Part shown: positions 44,466-53,634 of the stretch, in pieces | Layout of the letters: each line of letters starts with the position of its first letter | Numbering within the stretch: the first letter of the stretch is position 1 | Assembly: GCA_013285445.1 (NCBI GenBank) | Contig: CP053448.1 | Coordinates: forward strand, 1,674,001 to 1,738,000 | Origin: Pseudomonadota bacterium | GTDB taxonomy: Bacteria > Pseudomonadota > Gammaproteobacteria > Xanthomonadales > Wenzhouxiangellaceae | DNA length: 64,000 bases | Reading direction: 5' to 3' | Position numbers and translations under genes: made by a program | Notes under the pieces: model-generated | What the model was told of the DNA's origin: nothing | What the model saw: the letters and a program-made list of their open reading frames with translations, nothing else | Database searches by the model: none

Positions 44466-45413
44466 TCAGGCGCCGTCGCGGCCCGATTGCGAGGTGCGCC
44501 AGTGCAGCAGGCGCTGTGCCGATTTCAGCAGCTCGCCCGCGTCGGTGTCCTCGTTGACGTCGGGAAACTGGACCGCAAACCGGGTATGCACGGGCACAAC
44601 CATGCTGGTAAAACGCATGCGCGTATTCGACAGCCGCCGCCTGAGGCGGCTCGACAGAATCCGCGCCCCCGTGCGTCCGGTCGCCATCAGGATAACGCTG
44701 AACAGGTCGGGCGCCGTGCGGTGAATACTGTCTTCTTGTCTGAGCTCCTCGATCAGGATGCGCTCGATATTGCGCATCACCGCATCGCCCCAGCGTGGCC
44801 CATAGCGATCACGCAAGTGCCAGTAGGCGCGAAACTGGACATGGAGCAGCGACAGATCGAGCTGCTGGCGCTGATGGAAACTCAGCGTCTGCTCCAGTCG
44901 CAGGCAAAAGTGATCTGGTTGCGTCTGTGGTACGAAGCGATCGCTGTCGTGCGGCCGCTCGTAGAGGTGTTCGGGCAGACCGCTGATGCGCGGTGGCTGG
45001 GCGTTGCGTTCGGGACCCACCTGAAGCGCCTGGCGCAGATCATCGGGGCTGAACGGCTTGGCAATGAAATCGGTGGCGCCCTCGCTAAGCGCCAGCTCTC
45101 GCGCGGCCAGCTCATCGTTGCCGGTGACCACCAGAACCGGCAGCTGGCGAAGACGTGGACTGGATGCGCGGCGAATACGGTGAATCAGCTCGTGGCCATC
45201 CATGACCGGCATCATCAGGTCGGTAAAGACCAGATCGATATGCGGATCATCGAGCAGGCGTTGCCAGGCCTCGCGCCCGTCCTGGGCTTCCACCACCTCG
45301 CAGTGACCGGCAAGAAAGCGATTTCCGGCGTAGCGCATCAGCCTGGAATCGTCCACGAACAGCACGCGACGCGCCCGCTTGTCGGTGGAAACCAGCTCCA
45401 GTACGGTTGCCAA
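44466..45413 (-). CDS. Response regulator with degenerate GGDEF domain
   Basis: A 315-residue protein with an N-terminal receiver domain (about 15-130; acidic pair in VDDS, phospho-Asp in VFTDLMMPVMDG, Lys in FIAKPF) and a C-terminal half with GGDEF topology. At the active loop it reads HRTAPDLFSVIL where an active enzyme has RxGGDEF, so cyclase activity is excluded. It lies 9 bp after mshQ on the same strand and upstream of the FHA protein, so the two may extend the MSHA transcript as a signalling tail. Confidence 0.75.
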   Translation of the reverse strand: MATVLELVSTDKRARRVLFVDDSRLMRYAGNRFLAGHCEVVEAQDGREAWQRLLDDPHIDLVFTDLMMPVMDGHELIHRIRRASSPRLRQLPVLVVTGNDELAARELALSEGATDFIAKPFSPDDLRQALQVGPERNAQPPRISGLPEHLYERPHDSDRFVPQTQPDHFCLRLEQTLSFHQRQQLDLSLLHVQFRAYWHLRDRYGPRWGDAVMRNIERILIEELRQEDSIHRTAPDLFSVILMATGRTGARILSSRLRRRLSNTRMRFTSMVVPVHTRFAVQFPDVNEDTDAGELLKSAQRLLHWRTSQSGRDGA

Positions 45414-45422
45414 CTCTTCCTC

Positions 45423-48400
45423 CTAGCGCGGCGTCACCTCCTGCAGGAAGATGCGCCGCCTGTTTCCCTCATGCAGGCCGAAATCAGCGCGGGCCTCGGG
45501 ATTTTGTTCGAAAAGACCATCATCACTGAGGTCATCACGCAAGAACTCCCAATTTATATCGAGTTGTAGTGCAAGATCAACCCAGCCTGGCGCGCCGGGG
45601 GCGCTGAACCGGAACCGACCCCGGCCGGCGCCGGGGCCCGGATCGGCGCAGGCCGGTGGTGTGCCGCCCAGCGCAAGAACGCTGCAGCCGGTATCGATTG
45701 CCGTGCTGCCACCACCCAGCGAGACGGTCGAGTTGCCGTCGCCGGCATCCCCGCCGGAACTGGTCAACTGCACTTCGGCGCCTGGATCGATGATGGTGCA
45801 GTCGTCGGCTGCATTGACCCGCCAGGTGACGCCGTCCCAGAAATCGGCGCGCCAGGGCAGATCGACCGGGCCAAGCTCAGAGCCAATGGCGTTGTCGATG
45901 ACAATGCGGCCGAAGCGCAGTTCGGTCGAGCCGATGACATCGTTGCCGCTGATCGATACACCGTCGCTGTCGACGGGCGCCGTTGTCACCTGGTAGTTCG
46001 GATACGGACCCTCCAGCGCCGATCGCGGCAGCATTAGCTCGGCTGCTGCATCCCCGCTGCCCAGGATCCAGTCGATGCGGGAGTTTGTGATCCCCGGTGC
46101 GACCGGTGAACCGGACAGGTTCAGATCACCGTCACCCAGAAAGGCGAACAGCCCTTCATAGTTGGTCGTTGTATTGCCATCGGCATTGCGGGCATACAGG
46201 CTGAAGTCTGCATCAAAGCGCTCGCCGATATAGCTGAAGGATGCGCCGCTGCAGCCGCTCAGACCGGCACGGTTGTTGATACTCCCGCTGTCCAGTTCGA
46301 AGTGGTCCGGTATAAAGCGCCCGAGGTGATCGACGGCGGTGCCGATGACGTCAACACTGCCAAGATAGGCGCCGCTGGCCAGTCTCGGAGTCAGCGAAAC
46401 AATGCCCACCTCCGGCCAGGAAAAGCCTCCACACGCTGTCCCGGCCGCCGCGTTGCTGCCGTTGCAATCGACTCCGAATGCGCCGAAGTTGCCAGCCAGC
46501 ACGGGATCGGCACCGCCGGATGGCGCAACCAGCGACAGCTCGAGATCGACTGCTTCGGCCGGGGTCTCCTGGCCGAAGTTGGGCGTTAACTGGTCGCTGG
46601 CATTCAGGGCCGCGACCGTCACCTCGAACGGGGTTCCGGCCGTGGTGAAGGCCGCGCCGGTCTCATCAGTGGCGGCCGGGTTGCCCGGAATATCAAGCGC
46701 GAACCGGGCAGGGCGCGCCACAAAGCGACCCTGCCCGACCATCACCAGCCCGGCTTCATCGCCGCTGCCTTCAAAGCGCGCGTTGAGCTCGATATCGCCG
46801 ACATCCGGGTACTGCAGGCTAAAGCTGCCGACACCGTTGTCGTCGAAGGCGACGGGGGTGGCCGTGCCCGGAGCGGCCGCTGCGATACTGCTGCCGTCGA
46901 TGCTGACCGCCAGGCTGCCGGTCGACGGGTTGACGAAACCGGACCAGAAGTTGATGTCCCTGGTCTCATTGTCAAACCCGGGCACGCACTGCTCGGGATC
47001 CAGTGGATCGGCCTTGACCGCGGCGATCGAGCCGCTCACGACCAGGTCGGCCACGTGATCTGGCACATCGATGATGAAACCCGATTCCAGAAACGTCATC
47101 TCGCAGCTGGTTTCGACTCCGCCGCTGAAGCAGCGCCGTGGGTTGTCAGCCGCCGGGTTGGTGGCCACGGCATCGAGTATGACGGCCTCGGTGGTGGTGT
47201 AGTGCAGCGTGACGCTGCCGCTTTCGGTGATCAGGGCCGGATCCGGTATCCAACTGCCTGCAGGCGATACGAAGTCGACTTCGACCGGGTCGGGAAAGTT
47301 TGTCGTACAGTCGGCGTCGGCACAGGCCTCGACCGTAATGATTGATGGTGAGCAGGTCAGACCCGTGGCTGGATGGACCAGACGGATATGATCAGGACCG
47401 GCGAATTCGCACGGGAAGGTGGCATTCATCTGTTCCTGTATCTGGGCTGTTTCCAGTACGCCCTCGAAAACCCGGAACTCGTCGATATAACCCTGCCAGC
47501 GCTCGGATTTTGCGCCGAAACCCAGTTCCAGGCGGTCGATTCCGGCAATCGTGCCGTTGGCGCCGGGGCCGTGGACTGCCGAGATGCCGACTTCACTGCC
47601 GTCAACATAGACCTTGATGGATTCGCCCGAGCGCCAGGTCATGGCGACATGCTGCCACTGATCCTCGACCATGACGCCGGAGACCGTCTCGACCTGGTGG
47701 CACTCACCGTTGAGACTGCAGTCGTCGGTGAACACGCTGGCCTTGATGACGTTGCTGCCGCCGCCGAAAAAGCCGTCGGCATCGTAACGCATGCCCAGGC
47801 GGTTATCCCGGCCACCGGAGGGGTCGTTGGTGTAGAAGATGCCGCGGTCGTTGGCGCTCAGGGCAGCCGTATTGTGAACCCAGGCCATCACGGTGATGGC
47901 ATCCAGGCCTTCCAGATAATCGGCGGCATTCGGGTCGACGACCCCGTCGCCGCCGCCGTCCAGGATGCCGTAGCGGCAGGTCCCGGGGTTACCAACGATC
48001 GCGGGGTCGTCCGCGGCCGTATCGGTATCGCCAAGGGCGGTCCCGTGGCGGTCGAATCCGCTGGTATCGAGCACTTCGCCGGCTGTACCCGTCCACCCGG
48101 TCTGCTCCATGCGGTATTCAAGCAGCAGTTCCTGCGTTTCGGGGCAGGGCCGGGTGGTGGCCCAGTGGGCCTCGACTCCGTCATCGTCAAGGATGCCGCT
48201 GTGGATCCGGATCTCGTCGAGCAGGCCGTCGAAGAAGTTGACCGGACTGCCGCCAAAACTCTCGGCGGCCAGAAACAGGCGGGCACTGGTGACCTTGTTG
48301 GTGTAGTCCACGGTCAGGGTCTGTTCGCTGACCCCGCCGATCTGACTGCTCTGGTCATACAGGTAGCCTCGGACCCGAATGTCGTCGCTGGCCGGCAGTT

Positions 48401-49628
48401 GCCAGGCGGTCACGGTGAAGAAGTACCAGGTGTCGCTCGACAGGGCTTGGGGACTTACGGTGAACGTGGACGGCCCGCCCCAGCGATCCCATAGCGTGAA
48501 CCGGAGCTGGCCGCCGTCAACGAATACCTGATACTCCTGCGTGTTGCCTCCCTCGCCCTTGTGCAGCAGCTTTCCACCGGCGCTTTTGAGCTGGAACCAG
48601 CCGCCGATCGACAGGCCGCCGACATCGGCCAGCGGCGACAGCGACGCGTCGTGGGCTGCGTCGGCGTAATGCTGGGCGTCGATCCACCAGGGGGGTTGGT
48701 CGATACTGAATCCCTGGCCGCGGAAGCGCCCGGCGTTGCAGACCTTCCCGGGCACCGTGCCGGGTAGCGAATTGCTGCTCCCGGCGGTGCGTGCCGTGGC
48801 GTGGTTGCCGTTGCCGCTGCTGTCGACGATCTCGCCCGTACTGCCGTCCCAGCCGGGTTCATCCATCCGCCACTCGCCTGTCAGTTCGGCCGGTGGTTCT
48901 GCCGTGACTTCGTAGGTGATGATGACCTGACCGTCGCCGCCAGCACCCCCGGTATTTCCGAAAAAGAAGCTGGTCGCGCCGCCGCCGCCACCACCGGGGC
49001 TCTCGCCCGGCGACCCGCCACCCGAAAACCCGACATTGCCATCGCCACCATCGCCACCCCCGGGGGGTGCCGATGCGCCGGCACTCGACTGTGCATCGGT
49101 CCCGTCACTGCTCGTACCGGCCGAGGATCCACCGCCCCCGGCATTAACCCCGCTGGTATCGGCGCCGGCGCCGCCACTGAATCGGACATCGCCGATGCTG
49201 CTGCCCGCCTGGCCCCCGGCGGCACCTGCGGCTCCGTTGTTTGCCACGCTCTCGCCGCCGGCTGCCAGGACGGTGGCGGGGCTGGCGAACCAGGAAGCCT
49301 GGGCCGGATCGACGGTCACCGAGCCCGCTCCAACGAACAAGTCGAAACCCTGACCCTCGACAACGCTGAAGATGGAGCGGGCATAGGCACCTCCGCCGCC
49401 CCCCGCGGCCCGGCTTCTTCCCATGCCCGAAGCGGATCCCCCCCGACCGCCTCCCCCCCAGACTTCCACCGTGATCTCGGTGACCCCGGCGGGAACGGTG
49501 AAGGTATGATTGCCGGGCGAGTCGAACACTTCGACCTGCTGCTGCGCATCAGCCGGGGCTGACAGGATCATGCCGGCAAGCAGCGCCGGGATGCACGACA
49601 GCGACCAGTGTCGGGCTGTATTGCTCAT
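45423..49628 (-). CDS. mshQ: MSHA biogenesis protein MshQ-like, with glycine-rich and LamG-like domains
   Basis: A 1401-residue exported protein, the largest in the window. Order: signal peptide (1-28), glycine-rich beta region (about 30-240, many GGGG blocks), two LamG/concanavalin-like domains (about 250-490 and 500-745), beta domains with few cysteines, and the MshQ C-terminal region (DUF6701, about 870-1395; RFGRIVIDNAIGSELGPVDL). It is probably a surface or pilus-tip adhesin. The ATG overlaps the mshP stop (4 bp), confirming its place as last msh gene. Confidence 0.85.
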   Translation of the reverse strand: MSNTARHWSLSCIPALLAGMILSAPADAQQQVEVFDSPGNHTFTVPAGVTEITVEVWGGGGRGGSASGMGRSRAAGGGGGAYARSIFSVVEGQGFDLFVGAGSVTVDPAQASWFASPATVLAAGGESVANNGAAGAAGGQAGSSIGDVRFSGGAGADTSGVNAGGGGSSAGTSSDGTDAQSSAGASAPPGGGDGGDGNVGFSGGGSPGESPGGGGGGATSFFFGNTGGAGGDGQVIITYEVTAEPPAELTGEWRMDEPGWDGSTGEIVDSSGNGNHATARTAGSSNSLPGTVPGKVCNAGRFRGQGFSIDQPPWWIDAQHYADAAHDASLSPLADVGGLSIGGWFQLKSAGGKLLHKGEGGNTQEYQVFVDGGQLRFTLWDRWGGPSTFTVSPQALSSDTWYFFTVTAWQLPASDDIRVRGYLYDQSSQIGGVSEQTLTVDYTNKVTSARLFLAAESFGGSPVNFFDGLLDEIRIHSGILDDDGVEAHWATTRPCPETQELLLEYRMEQTGWTGTAGEVLDTSGFDRHGTALGDTDTAADDPAIVGNPGTCRYGILDGGGDGVVDPNAADYLEGLDAITVMAWVHNTAALSANDRGIFYTNDPSGGRDNRLGMRYDADGFFGGGSNVIKASVFTDDCSLNGECHQVETVSGVMVEDQWQHVAMTWRSGESIKVYVDGSEVGISAVHGPGANGTIAGIDRLELGFGAKSERWQGYIDEFRVFEGVLETAQIQEQMNATFPCEFAGPDHIRLVHPATGLTCSPSIITVEACADADCTTNFPDPVEVDFVSPAGSWIPDPALITESGSVTLHYTTTEAVILDAVATNPAADNPRRCFSGGVETSCEMTFLESGFIIDVPDHVADLVVSGSIAAVKADPLDPEQCVPGFDNETRDINFWSGFVNPSTGSLAVSIDGSSIAAAAPGTATPVAFDDNGVGSFSLQYPDVGDIELNARFEGSGDEAGLVMVGQGRFVARPARFALDIPGNPAATDETGAAFTTAGTPFEVTVAALNASDQLTPNFGQETPAEAVDLELSLVAPSGGADPVLAGNFGAFGVDCNGSNAAAGTACGGFSWPEVGIVSLTPRLASGAYLGSVDVIGTAVDHLGRFIPDHFELDSGSINNRAGLSGCSGASFSYIGERFDADFSLYARNADGNTTTNYEGLFAFLGDGDLNLSGSPVAPGITNSRIDWILGSGDAAAELMLPRSALEGPYPNYQVTTAPVDSDGVSISGNDVIGSTELRFGRIVIDNAIGSELGPVDLPWRADFWDGVTWRVNAADDCTIIDPGAEVQLTSSGGDAGDGNSTVSLGGGSTAIDTGCSVLALGGTPPACADPGPGAGRGRFRFSAPGAPGWVDLALQLDINWEFLRDDLSDDGLFEQNPEARADFGLHEGNRRRIFLQEVTPR

Positions 49629-50029
49629 GGTCCGATGTCTCCGTCCATGACTTGAGAGCGAATCGTGCGTCGCACGAACACGGCTTCATTAAGATTGCCT
49701 CGGCTGGCGGTGACGTCCAGGGTGTAGACGCCATAGCTGTCAGCACCTTCGTCAACCGGCTGGCGGGCACAGTCCAGCACGGTCTGAAAATCGAATAACG
49801 CCTGGGCGCCGGTGGGTGGGCAGGCATCGTTGTCGGCAATGTGCTGCGCGGCGCCCTCGAGCCGGGCCACGGCCGCATACCAGGCCTGTTCGGCCAGGTC
49901 GGCGCGGGCCTGACTCAGGTGCTGGGTTGCCGAAGTGAGCGCGACCACGGCGGCGACGACCACAACCACGGTGATCAGGAAGATGCCGACAAAAAGTGCT
50001 GCGCCGCGTTGTTGCCGGAGGCCGATCAT
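49625..50029 (-). CDS. mshP: MSHA biogenesis protein MshP
   Basis: A 134-residue PilX-like minor component: short basic N-terminus RQQRGAALFVGIFLITVVVV gives one TM helix without a classical prepilin cleavage motif (GAALF in place of GFTLIE), followed by a small periplasmic domain with a cysteine pair. It overlaps mshO and mshQ by 4 bp each. The identification uses gene order and the N-terminal pattern. Confidence 0.8.
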   Translation of the reverse strand: MIGLRQQRGAALFVGIFLITVVVVVAAVVALTSATQHLSQARADLAEQAWYAAVARLEGAAQHIADNDACPPTGAQALFDFQTVLDCARQPVDEGADSYGVYTLDVTASRGNLNEAVFVRRTIRSQVMDGDIGP

Positions 50030-50877
50030 GGCGTGTTCAGCACCTGGGCCTGGCCGAGAAGGAAGACGGATTCGCCGTCATCGGCCAGATCGATGCGAAA
50101 GGTCAGCAAGCCGCGGCGACTGGCGGTGCCCGGGTTGTAGCTGAATTGGCAGGCGACAATCCTGTCGGCCAGCAGGTAGCCGGCGACATTGGCGGGGGCG
50201 CCGGCCACGCCATAGCCGGAATAACGCCGCAGTTCGCCGCCGCTGCAGATGTAGGCAACGGTATCACCGATAACGTGGAATCGCTGCTGCGGGGAATGCG
50301 TCGTAAAGGGCGGTCCGCTGCCGCCGCTGTCGTAGCTGATCGAGTCGGCATCGGCAGCGGTAATGGCGGCGAGGTTTTCCTGGGACCAGGCATCGAAGCC
50401 GGGCTGGCCGGTGTTGTAGACCGACAGGCAGGCGCCTGCGGCGATGCCGCAGTCGGTGCCGGCTGCACGTGTCATGGCCTGGACCTCGGCGAAGCCGGTC
50501 AGTCCGCCGAGAACGTCGAAGCTGTCCGCCGACCGGGCCGGGACAAAGGTCTCGCTGCCGCCACCGGGCGCCGGCAGGCGGCGATACCGGCCGCTGGTGA
50601 CTGTCGAGATGAACTCAATCTGGCTGCCGGAAACGCGCAGGCTGTTGGGCAGGGCGTTACGCACTTCCCGTGTGATGCGGTTGATCGCCAGATCGGCCGC
50701 GTCGACCAGCGCCGCACGCCGCTCAATGTCGGAGGCGGCCTGGAAGGGCGGCAGGATGAACACCGTGGCGACGGTCGCCAGGATGCCGATGAGCACGATG
50801 ACCAGGATCAGCTCGATCAGCGTGAATCCGCGGGATTGACCGGTGCGGCGCCGGCCCGGCCTGAGCGGATACAGCAT
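50026..50877 (-). CDS. mshO: MSHA pseudopilin MshO
   Basis: A 283-residue PilW-like prepilin. The cleavage site is SRG|FTLIELILVIVLIGILA, with a leader of about 17 residues from the ATG at 50877; the frame extends to 50940 but would overlap mshC. The C-terminal domain has four cysteines. Minor pilins of this kind prime fibre assembly. It lies 49 bp after mshC and overlaps mshP by 4 bp. Confidence 0.83.
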   Translation of the reverse strand: MLYPLRPGRRRTGQSRGFTLIELILVIVLIGILATVATVFILPPFQAASDIERRAALVDAADLAINRITREVRNALPNSLRVSGSQIEFISTVTSGRYRRLPAPGGGSETFVPARSADSFDVLGGLTGFAEVQAMTRAAGTDCGIAAGACLSVYNTGQPGFDAWSQENLAAITAADADSISYDSGGSGPPFTTHSPQQRFHVIGDTVAYICSGGELRRYSGYGVAGAPANVAGYLLADRIVACQFSYNPGTASRRGLLTFRIDLADDGESVFLLGQAQVLNTP

Positions 50878-50926
50878 CGGCAACGCAGGCGCCAACTGGC
50901 TGCCGGTCCGATAGATCTGTGCATCT

Positions 50927-51367
50927 CTAGCGGTGCACATAACCGGTCTGCGCTTCGACGACTACGCTGCTGCCGTCGGCCAGAGTGATGGACAGGGCGC
51001 TGCCGGTGCGGCCCATGCCGTCGAAAATGACCGAACCTCCGGTGGTGATCTCGCCGCTGCCGCTGAATGTTCCGCTGCGTGTCGGGTGTCTCAGGGCCGT
51101 GGCGCCAGTGCCGCAGGCGCTGCCGCCGTCGCCGGTGTATTCGAGACTGTAGCCGGCCGCATCGATCGTGGCGCGGACCGGGCAGCCCGAGCTGATGGCG
51201 GTCTTCTGGGCATAGCGCAGTGCATTGACCAGTTCGCCGGAAAATGCACGCTGCTGAAAGCCTTCGATGTTGATCCTCGGGACGGCAAAGGCAGCCAGCA
51301 CACCGACCAGAAGCAGGATCAGCACCAGCTCGGTCATCGTGAAGCCGCCTTGGTCGTGCCGGTGCAT
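50927..51367 (-). CDS. mshC: MSHA minor prepilin MshC
   Basis: A 146-residue GspH/FimT-like prepilin starting MHRHDQGG|FTMTELVLILLLVGVLA, with the glutamate at position 5 of the mature protein. A cysteine pair lies in the globular part. The ATG at 51367 begins one base after the mshD stop. In Vibrio the order is mshA-C-D-O; here mshD precedes mshC. Confidence 0.8.
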   Translation of the reverse strand: MHRHDQGGFTMTELVLILLLVGVLAAFAVPRINIEGFQQRAFSGELVNALRYAQKTAISSGCPVRATIDAAGYSLEYTGDGGSACGTGATALRHPTRSGTFSGSGEITTGGSVIFDGMGRTGSALSITLADGSSVVVEAQTGYVHR

Positions 51368-51368
51368 G

Positions 51369-51797
51369 TCAGTAAGCCCCGCGTCGGCTCTGTATGGTGT
51401 AGCTGATGCCGCTGGTGCCGTGGCTGACAACGACTGCAATATCTGCCGGTGCGTTGTTGGTCACGGTCACGCTGACCTGATAACCGGCCAGTGCCGCGAG
51501 TGGATTGCCGAACTGGTCGGCAGGCGGTTCACTGAGCCCGTTGTAGCAGCCGGTTTCCTCCCAGCTGCCGCGCGGCGCGCCCGGATTCGAGCAGGGACCA
51601 TGCGCACGCAACAGGATTTCGTCCATGTAGGCACCGGCGATCGTGCGGGACTGGGCCCGAATCTGCGGATCGGCGCTGCGTGCGGCAGGCGTGACCAAAC
51701 TGGTCAACAGCGCGGCGCCAGCAGCCAGCATGACCAGCGCGACGATGAACTCGATCAGCGTGAATCCGTTCGACCCTGGTGGTTGGGGATGTGCCAT
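51369..51797 (-). CDS. mshD: MSHA minor prepilin MshD (PilV-like)
   Basis: A 142-residue prepilin with SNG|FTLIEFIVALVMLAAG, then RTIAGAYMDEILLRA, the PilV/MshD pattern, and a disulfide-type cysteine pair. The ATG at 51797 gives an 11-residue leader; ATG 51818 would give 18, and neither has a clear ribosome site. It follows the hemerythrin-GGDEF gene by 76 bp. Confidence 0.78.
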   Translation of the reverse strand: MAHPQPPGSNGFTLIEFIVALVMLAAGAALLTSLVTPAARSADPQIRAQSRTIAGAYMDEILLRAHGPCSNPGAPRGSWEETGCYNGLSEPPADQFGNPLAALAGYQVSVTVTNNAPADIAVVVSHGTSGISYTIQSRRGAY

Positions 51798-51873
51798 GCT
51801 GTGTCTGCCGGCGCTCATGTGTTTCTGATGAGTCGAATCCTGCTTTGGATTATGCACATACCATGCCAGATTA

Positions 51874-53001
51874 TTAGCCGGGCGCAACCCTGGCGCAGTT
51901 CCCGCCGGATTGCTTGGCCAGGTAGAGCGCGTGGTCGGCTGCCCGGATCAGGTCTTTCGGCGAATTCATGCCGACTTGCCGAACGGCCATTCCAATGCTG
52001 ACCGAACCGCTCCAGATGGTCTCGCCGGAGTCGGATTGAAACGGTCTGACCGACTGCAGGACCTTTTCAGCTGCAATCCGGGCCCCGTCGAGATCACTGC
52101 CCGGGCAGATAACCAGGAACTCGTCGCCCCCCAGCCGGCAGACCATGTCGCTGGTCCGCACGGCGTCCCGCAAACGGTGGGCCAGCGCCCGGAGCACTGT
52201 GTCTCCCGCCTCATGGCCATGGGTATCGTTGACCGGCTTGAAGTCATCCGCATCAATCAGCAGTACCGACAGCGGCGGATCATCGACGGGGCCGGAGAAC
52301 AGCTGCTGAAGTGCCGACAGGGCGGCACGCCGGTTGGCCAGGCCGGTCAGGTCGTCCTGGGCGGCCATCGCGCTGAGCAGACGGTTCGCGCTTTCCAGCT
52401 GAACGGTGCGCTCGCTGACGCGCTGCTCCAGGGTCCGGTTGAGCTCACGCAGCGTTCGATTGCGTTCGCTGACCATGTAGTAGAGCCCCTCCATGGCCTG
52501 CAACAGGGGTTCGGCGGCGCTGCGGTAGTCGTCGTAGGTTTCACGGTCCTGATCATAGGCATCGGCTGGTGAGGCGCCGGCCTCGATCGCCCGGATCTGC
52601 CGGGCCATCTGCTGATCCATGCCCAATATGTGGTAGGCCAGCCAGCGAACCAGGTAGTGCAGCAAGTCGTGCATTCGCTCGAGGCTGCCGCCGACTTCCC
52701 CGGCCAGGTCTTGCGACCGGTCGACAAAGGCCCGGTGAGCGGCCCGGTGCCGGGCTACGAAACCACCATCCAGGCCGGCTTCGACCATCTGGCGTTCCTC
52801 GTCACTGAAGTGCTGATGCGCGTAGTCCATCAGCGCCGCGTGCGTCCGGCCAAAGGCCTCTGCGTCGATGGTCGAGCCTGACATGACCAACTCGCCGATA
52901 TCGTTGATCAACTCGACCAGCCTGCGGTGCTGCGCATCGACCGATTCAATGCCGGTCGGAAAGGAACGATTCCACACGAAGACACTGGTCATGGTCATCA
53001 T
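51874..53001 (-). CDS. Bacteriohemerythrin-GGDEF diguanylate cyclase
   Basis: A 375-residue cytoplasmic sensor enzyme. Residues about 8-135 form a hemerythrin domain (WNRSFPTGIESVDAQHRRL, then HQHFSDEE, HRAAH and HDLLHYLV...HILGMD, the di-iron His/Glu/Asp set). A coiled-coil (about 180-215) connects to a GGDEF domain (about 215-370) with an intact RLGGDEFLVI active loop, so it should make c-di-GMP in response to oxygen. It is inserted between mshA and mshD, downstream of the mshA terminator. Similar hemerythrin cyclases are known in Vibrio cholerae, but not, to my knowledge, inside the msh operon. Confidence 0.9.
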   Translation of the reverse strand: MMTMTSVFVWNRSFPTGIESVDAQHRRLVELINDIGELVMSGSTIDAEAFGRTHAALMDYAHQHFSDEERQMVEAGLDGGFVARHRAAHRAFVDRSQDLAGEVGGSLERMHDLLHYLVRWLAYHILGMDQQMARQIRAIEAGASPADAYDQDRETYDDYRSAAEPLLQAMEGLYYMVSERNRTLRELNRTLEQRVSERTVQLESANRLLSAMAAQDDLTGLANRRAALSALQQLFSGPVDDPPLSVLLIDADDFKPVNDTHGHEAGDTVLRALAHRLRDAVRTSDMVCRLGGDEFLVICPGSDLDGARIAAEKVLQSVRPFQSDSGETIWSGSVSIGMAVRQVGMNSPKDLIRAADHALYLAKQSGGNCARVAPG

Positions 53002-53176
53002 CCGCCGTCTGGCGGTTCCGCTTGTCGATGAGCGCCCGCGCTGTTCACGGCGCGGGTCGTTCAGGTCGCGACCTGGGCTGATAGTGCCGCATCAGGCCGA
53101 ATGATTCCAGTTTCCATCCGGCATCGCCCTGAACTCGAATGCGCCGGACGCCATTTGTCCAGAACCGGGGAAAAGG

Positions 53177-53202
53177 AAGACCCCGCGCGATGGCGGGGTC
53201 TT
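53177..53202 (-). terminator. Rho-independent terminator downstream of mshA
   Basis: AAGACCCCGC (53177-53186) and GCGGGGTCTT (53193-53202) form a perfect 10-bp stem with a 6-nt loop. Read on the minus strand the stem is followed by CCTTTTCC, a short T-rich tract. It lies 30 nt after the mshA stop and before the hemerythrin-GGDEF gene, so it should give a short abundant mshA mRNA with partial read-through. Confidence 0.75.
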
Positions 53203-53232
53203 GATCAGGCTTTGGCCTGGCGCGTTCAGCGC

Positions 53233-53634
53233 TTACTGGCCGGCACCGATGCCGTCGAAACTGGCTGTGTTGGTTGTCGAGGTCTGCGTCACGGTACAGC
53301 TGGCCGATGTGCCGTTGCCGGTCAGCGCGGCTGCAGCGACGGTATAGCCGCTCGGCAGCCCACCCTGCAGGATCGAGCCGGTATCGTCGCAATCGTCCAC
53401 TTCAACGCAGTCGGTGCCCGCGGTGTGATCATTGGCAGCGCAACCGGCGAAGTTGATCGCCATCGCTGAGGCCATGGCGCCGGCAACGCCCTGCAGGGCA
53501 GCGGCTTCAGCCTCGTCGCTGAGATCAATAAAACGCGGCACGGCCACCGCGGCCAGAATGCCAAGAATCACGATCACGATGACCAGCTCGATCAGGGTGA
53601 AACCGCCCTGGCTGCTGCGAATATTGGTGTTCAT
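53233..53634 (-). CDS. mshA: MSHA major pilin
   Basis: A 133-residue type IV prepilin: leader MNTNIRSSQGG|FTLIELVIVIVILGILAAVAVPRF, Glu5 of the mature chain, AAALQGVAGAMASAMAINFAGC typical of MshA, and four cysteines. The ATG at 53634 has a strong AAGGAG 6 nt upstream. It is the fibre subunit of the pilus. It has its own promoter candidate and terminator, unlike the coupled genes around it. Confidence 0.92.
   Translation of the reverse strand: MNTNIRSSQGGFTLIELVIVIVILGILAAVAVPRFIDLSDEAEAAALQGVAGAMASAMAINFAGCAANDHTAGTDCVEVDDCDDTGSILQGGLPSGYTVAAAALTGNGTSASCTVTQTSTTNTASFDGIGAGQ

Noticed and set aside
47373..48494. Long plus-strand open frame (373 codons) inside the mshQ region
   Set aside because: Antisense to the well-supported mshQ frame; composition is typical of GC-rich shadow frames and no family motif is seen.
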